A stretch of 64,000 nucleotides of DNA from Polaromonas sp. JS666. GTDB taxonomy: Bacteria; Pseudomonadota; Gammaproteobacteria; Burkholderiales; Burkholderiaceae_C. The notes below the pieces were generated by a model. It was not told the DNA's origin and ran no database searches. It worked only from the letters and a program-made list of their open reading frames with translations. Both the position numbers and the translations under genes were made by a program. Positions 57,603 to 64,000 of the stretch are shown here, in pieces. The stretch is taken from the NCBI RefSeq assembly GCF_000013865.1, contig NC_007948.1, positions 2,542,001 to 2,606,000 of the forward strand, in the 5' to 3' direction. Within the stretch, counting starts at the first letter, position 1; the number at the start of each line of letters is the position of its first letter.

Positions 57603-58826
57603 ATGGCAGGACCCTTATCCGGCATCAAGGTACTTGATCTCAGCCGAATCCTCGCGGGCCCGTGGAGCACGCAGCTACTTTCCGATTTGGGGGCCGATGT
57701 GATCAAAGTCGAGCGACCTGTAGGCGGAGACGATACCAGAGGGTGGGGGCCGCCCTTTCTTGAACGCGAGGATGGTTCGGCAACGGCCGAATCCGCCTAT
57801 TTTCTCTCTGCCAATCGGGGCAAGCGATCAATCACCGTGGATATCAGTACGCCGGAAGGCCAGGGCATTCTGCGCGAAATGGTAAAGACAGTCGATGTGT
57901 TCGTGGAGAACTATAAACTCGGCGACATGAGGCGCTATGGCCTGGATTACGCCGCTCTCTGCGAGATCAATCCAGGCCTGGTTTACTGCTCGATCACAGG
58001 TTTCGGCCAAACCGGGCCCTACAGCAGCCGAGCGGGCTACGACTTCGTGATCCAGGCCATGGGGGGGCTGATGAGCATCACCGGGCAGAGTGACGACCAG
58101 CCTGGCGGCGGCGCCCAGAAGTGCGGCGTGCCGATCTCCGATCTGATGACCGGCATGTACGCATCGGTCGCCATCGTCAGTGCGTTGTTCGAGCGAACCC
58201 GCAGCGGCAAGGGCCAATACATCGACATGAGCCTGCTCGACACCCAGGTCGCCTGGCTCGCCAATCAGGCGTCCAACTACCTCGTATCGGGAAAGCCACC
58301 GAAGCGATGGGGCAATGCGCATCCCAATCTCGCCCCCTACCAGTCCTTTGCCGCCAGCGATGGAGAACTGATCGTTGCTGTCGGGAATGACCGCCAATTC
58401 GGCGCGCTGTGCCGCACGCTCGGCGTAGAAGGATTGACCAATGACGAACGGTACGCCACCAACGCCCAGCGGCTGCAGCACCGCGCAACGCTTATTCCCG
58501 CCTTGTCCGAATTGTTCGCCCATGCATGCAAGAGGCACTGGCTCGATCAACTCGAACGCGCGGGGGTGCCGTGCGGTCCGATCCAGTCTATTCCCGAAGC
58601 GCTGACGGACGAGCACGTGCTGGCCCGCGGCATGGTTTTTTCGCTGCCTCATTCCAGCGGCGCCATGGCGCCGCAAATCGCCAATCCCATCAAGTTTTCT
58701 AGAACCAGCATCCGCTATCGACGTGCCCCTCCAGCGCTGGGGGAGCACACCGAAGAAATACTGGCCACGGAACTGGGCTGGTCTGCTGAGCAAATTTCCG
58801 CCTCGAAGCAAAAGGGAGCGATTTGA
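57603..58826 (+). CDS. CaiB/BaiF family CoA-transferase
   Basis: 407 residues from MAGPLSGIKVLDLSRILAGP, with GAAGG upstream (the frame extends 24 bases further without a ribosome site). Features are LSDLGADVIKVERP, SANRGKRSITVDIS, GLVYCSITGFGQTGPYSSRA, the catalytic Asp region VPISDLMTGMYAS and a conserved C-terminal GEHTEEIL. It is about as long as the CaiB at 51330 but clearly diverged from it, so the two are not a recent duplication. Located 24 bases after the flavoprotein gene; it would activate or exchange the pathway acid as its CoA ester. Confidence 0.93.
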   Translation: MAGPLSGIKVLDLSRILAGPWSTQLLSDLGADVIKVERPVGGDDTRGWGPPFLEREDGSATAESAYFLSANRGKRSITVDISTPEGQGILREMVKTVDVFVENYKLGDMRRYGLDYAALCEINPGLVYCSITGFGQTGPYSSRAGYDFVIQAMGGLMSITGQSDDQPGGGAQKCGVPISDLMTGMYASVAIVSALFERTRSGKGQYIDMSLLDTQVAWLANQASNYLVSGKPPKRWGNAHPNLAPYQSFAASDGELIVAVGNDRQFGALCRTLGVEGLTNDERYATNAQRLQHRATLIPALSELFAHACKRHWLDQLERAGVPCGPIQSIPEALTDEHVLARGMVFSLPHSSGAMAPQIANPIKFSRTSIRYRRAPPALGEHTEEILATELGWSAEQISASKQKGAI

Positions 58827-58887
58827 GGCCATGACGAGATCGAGGTTCCCAAGGCAGTATTCACCAACGATTACCAGGAGACTTTCA

Positions 58888-59871
58888 ATGACTCAATATC
58901 TTCGCCGGATTGCGACGGCGCTCATGCTCATAGGCGCCCTGTGCAGCGGTCAGGCCGCCATCGCCAAGGATTGGCCCACCCAGTCGATCCGCATTGTTCT
59001 TCCGTACCCGCCCGGCGGTGCCTCGGATGTCACCGCCAGGCTCTTGGGCATGAAGATGGGACAGGCCTGGGAAACAACGGTCGTCATCGAGAACCGGCCG
59101 GGAGCCAACGGCATCATTGCCAACGAAGCCGCGGCCAAATCCCCGGCCGATGGCTACACCATTCTGATGGCCAATCTCGGGCCGAATGCCATCAACCCGG
59201 CGGTTTACGCCAAGCTGCCCTACGACACGGTGAAGGATTTCGCGCCCGTCATTCTCACCACGATCGTTCCGCTGGTGATCGTGACCGCGGCTGATTCACC
59301 AGTGAAAAGTCTGGCGCAGCTGATTGCCCTGGCCAAGGAAAAGCCCGGGCAAATTACCTTCGGCTCTGCCGGCAAAGGGGCGGGCAGTCATCTTGCCGGT
59401 GAACTGCTCGCAGTGACGACCGGGGCCAAGATGCTACACGTGCCGTACAAGGGCGACGCACCAGCGATCATCGACGTGATGGGAGGGCAGCTCACGATCG
59501 CGCTGCCCACGGCGCTCGCCGGCGTGCCGCATGTCAAGAACGGGAAACTCCGGGCGCTGGCCGTCACCAGCCAAAAGCGGATCGCATCGTTGCCTGATGT
59601 CCCGACGGTGAACGAGGCACTCGGCATCAGCGGCTATGAAGCCGTGTCCTGGGGCGGGCTGATGGTACCCACCGGTACCCCTGCGGAGGTCATTGCCAAA
59701 ATCAATGCGGAAACCAACAAAGCCCTGCAGATGCCCGATGTCAAAGTGAAGCTGATGGCGCAAGGCGCTGAGATTGTCGGCGGTACGCCGGAGGCCTTCA
59801 ACACTTTCCTGCGAGCGGAACTCGTCAAGTGGAAGCATGTAGCCGACGTCGCTAAAGTCCGTCTCGACTGA
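58888..59871 (+). CDS. Bug/TctC-family periplasmic solute-binding receptor
   Basis: 327 residues from MTQYLRRIATALMLIGALCS with CAGGAG eight bases upstream; longer frames overlap the CaiB gene. The signal peptide ends near AIAKDWP. The Bug fold is complete: IRIVLPYPPGGASDVTARLL, TVVIENRPGANGIIANE, ITFGSAGKGAGSHLAGE, MLHVPYKGDAPAIIDVMGG. It probably binds the carboxylate handled by the operon. A strong hairpin begins 16 bases after the stop and closes the operon. Confidence 0.93.
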   Translation: MTQYLRRIATALMLIGALCSGQAAIAKDWPTQSIRIVLPYPPGGASDVTARLLGMKMGQAWETTVVIENRPGANGIIANEAAAKSPADGYTILMANLGPNAINPAVYAKLPYDTVKDFAPVILTTIVPLVIVTAADSPVKSLAQLIALAKEKPGQITFGSAGKGAGSHLAGELLAVTTGAKMLHVPYKGDAPAIIDVMGGQLTIALPTALAGVPHVKNGKLRALAVTSQKRIASLPDVPTVNEALGISGYEAVSWGGLMVPTGTPAEVIAKINAETNKALQMPDVKVKLMAQGAEIVGGTPEAFNTFLRAELVKWKHVADVAKVRLD

Positions 59872-59886
59872 CGGAGCGTAGAAAAC

Positions 59887-59934
59887 GGTGTCGGGGCCGC
59901 ACTGCGCACAGTTGCGCAGTGCGGCCCCGACACC
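59887..59934 (+). terminator. 22-bp perfect hairpin after the Bug gene
   Basis: Two perfectly complementary 22-bp arms flank a CAGT loop. The arms are GC-rich (GGGGCCGCACTGCGCA core). No T-run follows, so it may be a U-less or bidirectional terminator, or a remnant of mobile DNA. Confidence 0.55.
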
Positions 59935-59937
59935 CGG

Positions 59938-60240
59938 ATACTGTTGAGTTTTCCATAATCCATGACATCAACACAGCGTGGCCTGCATCCAGCAATAATG
60001 ATAGAAGGACGGTTTTGAGCGTTTCTGAGTTTGTTGCGTGCAGTCATGTAGAACTCGCTCAAATTGTGCGGACAGTAGTTGGCCAACGCGTATCGCTTGA
60101 CCGTCAGGGTGTAGCCCATGAGGTACTTCAACACTCCCATGATCACCATGACCAGGTTCGGCACATCGACACAGGCCACGGTGTCGTCTGGCTGGAGATC
60201 TTTGAAGAAGCGGGTGCCGCCGCAGTTCCGGCTCCATGCT
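59938..60240 (-). other. Unrecognised open frame between the catabolic operon and Tn3 element 2
   Basis: On the minus strand one frame reads CGGTRFFKDLQPDDTVACVD, VPNLVMVIMGVLKYLMGYTL, ANYCPHNLSEFYMTARNKLR, protein-like in composition, with an ATG at 60179. It continues through the hairpin into antisense of the Bug gene, so its end is not natural. It may be a gene fragment cut by the transposon. No family is recognised. Confidence 0.3.
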
Positions 60241-60376
60241 GTCGCTGCCGGCGGTGAAGGTGCGGACGGAACGTCCGGGTGGTGAGGTGCAGATTTTTAC
60301 ATTCACCAACAAAGATGACTTCCTGGAGTCGCTGCAGGCTCAGTTGGCTTGCAAGGCGGCTCGGGCCAAGGCGTGA
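60236..60376 (+). CDS. Possible 46-residue remnant upstream of tnpA
   Basis: The frame open from 60206 to the TGA at 60374-60376 contains ATG 60236 and reads MLSLPAVKVRTERPGGEVQI, FTFTNKDDFLESLQAQLACK. It ends immediately before the tnpA ATG. It may be the C-terminus of an upstream transposon gene lost in the left-end truncation. No domain is recognised. Confidence 0.3.
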   Translation: MLSLPAVKVRTERPGGEVQIFTFTNKDDFLESLQAQLACKAARAKA

Positions 60377-63300
60377 ATGGCCAGCATCGAGCGTACCGCC
60401 TACCCACGCTTTCAGAGACTGCTGACGGCTCAGGATCTGCAGCGCCTGTTCAGCCCTGCCCCGGAGGAGCTGAACTGGGTCAACGGCTTCGCCCGCCAGG
60501 CCGACCGGCGTCTGGCCTTGATGGTGCAGCTCAAGTGCTTCCAGTATCTGCACTACTTCTGCACCATTGACCAGATCCCACCCGAGGTGATTGAACACAT
60601 CTCGGCCTGCATGGGGTTGCCACCGCAACAGGAAATCACCTATCCGTCGGCCCACCGTTCGCTGTATCGCCATCACGAGGCCGTGCGCAAGCTGCTGGGC
60701 GTGCAGCCCTTCACCGGTCCCCGTGCGCGAAACGACGCGGTGCGGATCGCGCGCGAGGTTAGCCAGATCGTCAACACGCGCATCGACATCATCAACATCC
60801 TGATTGCCGAATTGGTACGGCTGGACTACGAATTACCGATGTTCGGCGCCCTCGTCAAGATTGCCGAGAAAGAGCACGAAGCCGCCGAGCAGGCGCTTTA
60901 CACCGGGGTTTGGCAGCGCCTGACGGTCGTCCAGCGCCGCTGGCTCGACGAACTGCTGGCCAGCAAACTGCCCGAGCGACAAACCCGGTACAACGATCTG
61001 AAGCGCTCGGCCAAGAAGGCGTCACGCCAGCATCTCGATCAACTGCTGGAGCAACTGCGCTGGCTGGACTCGCTTCCTGACAGTGATGCGCTGTTGGAAG
61101 GCGTTCCGGCCACCCGCCTGAAGCACCTCTCCGAAATGGCGGCCGTGATGGACGCCGGCGAAATGAAGGATCTGTCGCCGCCCAAGCGCCACACGCTGAC
61201 GCTGGCTCTGATGCGGCAGATGCGCGTGCGCGCCCGCGATGACATCGCCGAAATGTTCATTCGCCGCATCGGCGCCTGCCACAACAGCGCGCGCGACGAA
61301 CTTCAGGCCATCCAGGCGCGCCAACGCGAACTCAGCGAGGAACTGGTCGCCAAACTCGACGATGTGCTCGAGTTGCTGGCGCAGGACCTGGACGACGCCG
61401 AGACCGGCCGGCGCGTGCGCGAACTGCTTGCCCCTCACGGCAGTCTGGAACAACTGCGTGCTGACTGCGAGGCGATCCGCGTGTGGAGCGGCAAGAATCA
61501 TCTGCCGCTGCTGTGGAAACCGTTCAGCAGTTGGCGTGCAGCGATGTTCCGAATGGCGCGCGCCTTGCGCTTCGAGGCCACCACGCAGGACCGCCACCTG
61601 ATCGACGCTCTTGAGATCGTACTGGCCAACGAGAACCGCAAGGCGGAGTGGGTGGCCGACGAAGTCAATCTGTCGTTCGCATCGCAGCGGTGGCACAAGC
61701 TGGTGCGCCGCTCTCACGGTCATGGCCATCCGACCAACCGGCGCCACCTGGAAGTCTGTGTTTTCAGCCACCTGAGCAGTGATCTGCGCAGCGGGGACGT
61801 CAGTATCGATGGCTCCGAAGCCTTCGCCGATGACCGCAAGCAGTTGCTGCCATGGGGGGAATGCCAGAAGCGGCTCGCCGTGTACTGCGAGCGCGCCGGC
61901 ATTGCTGCCACGGCACAGGGATTCTGCGACTCGCTGAAGCGCCTGTTGACCGACACCGCGGCGGAGGTTGATCGGGAATTTCCGCATCACGCGGCTGACG
62001 TGACCATCAGCCCCGGCGGCGAACCCACCGTCAAGCGCACGACGGCCAAGGAAATCCCGGCGTCGGCCGTTGCGCTGCACACGACGATCGGCAACCGAGT
62101 CGCGCCGCGCAACCTGCTGGACATCCTGCTCAACATCAACCACTGGACCGATTTCACGCGACATTTCGGGCCGCTGTCGGGCGACGACGCACGGCTGCGC
62201 AACGCGCGTGCGCGTTACCTGCTCACCACCTTCTCCCTGGGCACAGGCCTGGGCGTCAACCAGGCGGCGCGGCATCTGGCCAACCAGGTGTCGCCTCACC
62301 AGCTGTCGTATGCCAACCGGCACCACATGGGCCTGGAGCAGTTGGACGCCGCGCACCGGGACATGACGGAGCTGTACCTGCGGCTGCAGTTGCCCAAGAA
62401 GTGGGGTGATGGCACCAAGGTCGCGGCGGACGGCACGCAGTACGATTTCTACGACCAGAACCTGCTGGTGGGCATGCATTTTCGTTACAAGAAAATGGGG
62501 GCGGTGGCCTACCGGCATGTGGCCGACAACTATATCGCGGTGTTCCATCACTTCATCCCGCCTGGCGTGCTGGAGGCGATCTACGTGATCGAGGGCCTGC
62601 ACAAAGCCGGGCTGTCCGTCGAGGCCGACACGGTGTATTCCGACACGCATGGGCAGTCCGAGACGGTGTTCGCGTTCACGCATCTGCTGGGCATTCAGTT
62701 GATGCCGCGCATTCGCAACTGGAAGGACCTCAAGTTTTACCGGCCGAACAAGGGCACACACTATAAGCACATCGACCGAATCTTCACCGACGTGGTGAAC
62801 TGGCAGCTGATCCTCGATCACTGGAAGGACCTGATGCAAATTGCGATCTCGATCCAGGCCGGACGGATTGCCTCGCCCATGCTGCTGCGCAAGCTGAGCA
62901 ATGAGAGCCGTCACAACCGGTTGTTCGCGGCGGCGCGTGAGTTGGGCCGGGTGCTGCGCACCGTGTACCTGCTGCGCTGGATCAACAGCAAGGAGATGCG
63001 TCAGGAGGTGACGGGCGAGACCAACAAGATCGAGTCATATCATGCGTTCACCAAGTGGCTGAACTTCGGCGGCGACGTGATCACCGAGAACGATCCGGTC
63101 GAGCAGCAAAAGCGCCTGCGCTACATCGACCTGGTGGCCTCGGCGGTGATCCTGCAGAACACTGTCGACATGATGCGGGTGATCGAGGATCTGCGCGCCG
63201 AGGGCGTGGAGGTGGACGAAGCTGACGAGGTCTTCCTGAGTCCCTACGGAACAAGCACCACCAAGCGCTTTGGTAGCTTCCATCTGGACTTGAAGAAGCC

Positions 63301-63418
63301 GCCCGAGCCGTGGCTGCGCGAATCGCAGTTCAGACAGGCCGCCAAACAGGCGCGCGCCGCCAGCGATAAGATGAAGGACAACACCACGCCCACAAAAGGA
63401 AAACGAGGCAAAAAATGA
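60377..63418 (+). CDS. tnpA: Tn3 family transposase
   Basis: 1013 residues, full length for the family. The N-terminal DUF4158-like domain (YPRFQRLLTAQDLQRLFSPA) is followed by a helical body. The catalytic core has Asp in KVAADGTQYDFYDQN, Asp in VYSDTHGQSETVFAF and Glu in TNKIESYHAFTKWLNFGG. It belongs to a different subgroup from the transposase at 40299 and recognises different ends. The frame is intact. The stop overlaps the start of the 115-residue gene. Confidence 0.96.
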   Translation: MASIERTAYPRFQRLLTAQDLQRLFSPAPEELNWVNGFARQADRRLALMVQLKCFQYLHYFCTIDQIPPEVIEHISACMGLPPQQEITYPSAHRSLYRHHEAVRKLLGVQPFTGPRARNDAVRIAREVSQIVNTRIDIINILIAELVRLDYELPMFGALVKIAEKEHEAAEQALYTGVWQRLTVVQRRWLDELLASKLPERQTRYNDLKRSAKKASRQHLDQLLEQLRWLDSLPDSDALLEGVPATRLKHLSEMAAVMDAGEMKDLSPPKRHTLTLALMRQMRVRARDDIAEMFIRRIGACHNSARDELQAIQARQRELSEELVAKLDDVLELLAQDLDDAETGRRVRELLAPHGSLEQLRADCEAIRVWSGKNHLPLLWKPFSSWRAAMFRMARALRFEATTQDRHLIDALEIVLANENRKAEWVADEVNLSFASQRWHKLVRRSHGHGHPTNRRHLEVCVFSHLSSDLRSGDVSIDGSEAFADDRKQLLPWGECQKRLAVYCERAGIAATAQGFCDSLKRLLTDTAAEVDREFPHHAADVTISPGGEPTVKRTTAKEIPASAVALHTTIGNRVAPRNLLDILLNINHWTDFTRHFGPLSGDDARLRNARARYLLTTFSLGTGLGVNQAARHLANQVSPHQLSYANRHHMGLEQLDAAHRDMTELYLRLQLPKKWGDGTKVAADGTQYDFYDQNLLVGMHFRYKKMGAVAYRHVADNYIAVFHHFIPPGVLEAIYVIEGLHKAGLSVEADTVYSDTHGQSETVFAFTHLLGIQLMPRIRNWKDLKFYRPNKGTHYKHIDRIFTDVVNWQLILDHWKDLMQIAISIQAGRIASPMLLRKLSNESRHNRLFAAARELGRVLRTVYLLRWINSKEMRQEVTGETNKIESYHAFTKWLNFGGDVITENDPVEQQKRLRYIDLVASAVILQNTVDMMRVIEDLRAEGVEVDEADEVFLSPYGTSTTKRFGSFHLDLKKPPEPWLRESQFRQAAKQARAASDKMKDNTTPTKGKRGKK

Positions 63419-63762
63419 GTGACTCACAGCCATTCATCAATACCGTCTATGGTTGCCTGGATCGGGTAGCCTTGGAGAAGTTGCGCGACAGCTACGACAC
63501 GACGACCTTGCTGCGAGTGGTCGATGAGCTCGCCGAACTGTTGGGTGATGTGATCGGCGAGGAAGGGTGGCGTGACCGGATGCTGCGTCTACATGGCATG
63601 GCGCACACCGTTATCAACGACGCTGGTTTTGCCGGGGCGGCCGATGAGACCTTGCCGGAACTGGCATCGGAGATCACCGGACAAATGCGCGAAGCGATTG
63701 CGCGGCTCGAAACTTGGATTCAGCGCATTGAGCCGCTTGAGGAACTGGCGGCGCGGGACTGA
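63415..63762 (+). CDS. Tn3-associated small protein of unknown function
   Basis: 115 residues, start overlapping the tnpA stop (ATGA). The sequence is acidic and mainly helical: VALEKLRDSYDTTTLLRVVD, ELAELLGDVIGEEGWRDRML, ITGQMREAIARLETWIQRIE. There is no signal peptide or membrane helix. Tight coupling to tnpA inside the transposon boundary suggests a transposition accessory or regulatory role; this is inference from position only. Confidence 0.7.
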   Translation: MSDSQPFINTVYGCLDRVALEKLRDSYDTTTLLRVVDELAELLGDVIGEEGWRDRMLRLHGMAHTVINDAGFAGAADETLPELASEITGQMREAIARLETWIQRIEPLEELAARD

Positions 63763-63817
63763 CGGCGCCGTAGATGCAAACAAATCGCATAAGAAGTGAG
63801 TTCTTAAGTTGTTTTTG

Positions 63818-63856
63818 GCTTAAGTATCATTTTGACCCGTATCCCGGCACGACCCC
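63818..63856 (-). repeat. Right terminal inverted repeat of Tn3 element 2
   Basis: GCTTAAGTATCATTTTGACC through CGGCACGACCCC; the reverse complement begins GGGGTCGTGCCG, a standard Tn3-family end. A related orphan end is at 48013-48050. Confidence 0.75.
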
Positions 63857-63944
63857 TAGTACGCCTGGTCAGGTTTTGAAATCGCAGCTGTAACTATGGT
63901 CACCTAGCGATCGCGCAGTGACGGTGACCATCAAACCGATGGAG

Positions 63945-63972
63945 ATGGTCAAAGTTACTGCAGTCGGCCATG
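63945..63972. repeat. 28-bp sequence matching 39840-39867
   Basis: Second copy of the TTACTGCAGTC-core repeat, 26 of 28 positions identical. The surrounding 63857-64000 also has several GGTCA/TGACC motifs and no gene, suggesting the end of an insertion sequence continuing past the window. Confidence 0.5.
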
Positions 63973-64000
63973 AATTTACGTAATCTTTCTATCAGACCGT

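Larger units (their letters stand above)
60236..63856 (+). mobile_element. Second Tn3-family transposon, left end missing or unrecognised
   Basis: It holds an intact tnpA, an overlapping small gene and a right terminal repeat (63818-63856, outer end CGGCACGACCCC). The matching left repeat, which should begin GGGGTCGTGCCG, was not found upstream of tnpA. The left border is therefore approximate and the copy is probably truncated. Confidence 0.75.

Overview
The window reads as a chromosomal segment of a GC-rich betaproteobacterium. The best guess is order Burkholderiales, family Comamonadaceae (Polaromonas/Rhodoferax/Variovorax type). This is inferred from the guaB-guaA core block, two orphan Bug-type (TctC) solute receptors, many LysR and CaiB genes, and a Comamonadaceae-style intergenic repeat. 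No rRNA, tRNA or CRISPR array was seen.

Bases 1-20.8 kb are mostly housekeeping and stress genes: a DUF4124 protein (cut by the window edge), guaB, guaA, thpR, a TauE-type exporter, a LysR regulator, a PaiB-like FMN protein, a TadA protein fused in frame to a haloalkane-dehalogenase-like hydrolase, an LD-carboxypeptidase, an aldehyde dehydrogenase, a cyclase-FHA protein, a penicillin-acylase-type hydrolase, a large KatE-type catalase and several small or unknown genes.

Bases 21.3-39.8 kb form one long plus-strand chemosensory and c-di-GMP locus: CheW, CheR-TPR, CheW, TonB-dependent receptor, YfiR, three chemoreceptors (the first with a YfiN-like CHASE8 input domain), CheA-REC, CheB, a REC-PAS-PAS hybrid kinase with REC and HPt, and a REC-EAL phosphodiesterase. 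The CheW/CheR-TPR/CheW/CheA-REC/CheB set resembles the Wsp pathway. Here the input side carries Yfi-type parts and the terminal regulator has EAL instead of GGDEF. CheB has Gly where the phospho-accepting Asp should be. A decayed copy of the cheA 5' end behind the first receptor records a tandem duplication. This locus is the strongest candidate for an undescribed system.

Bases 40-64 kb are accessory. A Tn3-family element (40.1-43.6 kb) truncates a YciI-like gene. Next comes a valine-degradation operon (3-hydroxyisobutyrate dehydrogenase, two enoyl-CoA hydratase/hydrolase-family genes, acyl-CoA dehydrogenase) whose first surviving gene is cut by an IS3-family remnant. Two catabolic units follow with the same logic, each with a divergent LysR regulator, a CaiB-family CoA-transferase and a Bug receptor. 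One carries an acyl-CoA dehydrogenase fused to an AcuI/YhdH-type reductase, the other an alkylglycerone-phosphate-synthase-like flavoprotein. Between them lies a graveyard of IS630 and GntR fragments and a 173-bp Tn3-type miniature element that matches the right end of the first Tn3 element in length and ends. A second, left-truncated Tn3-family element ends at 63856.
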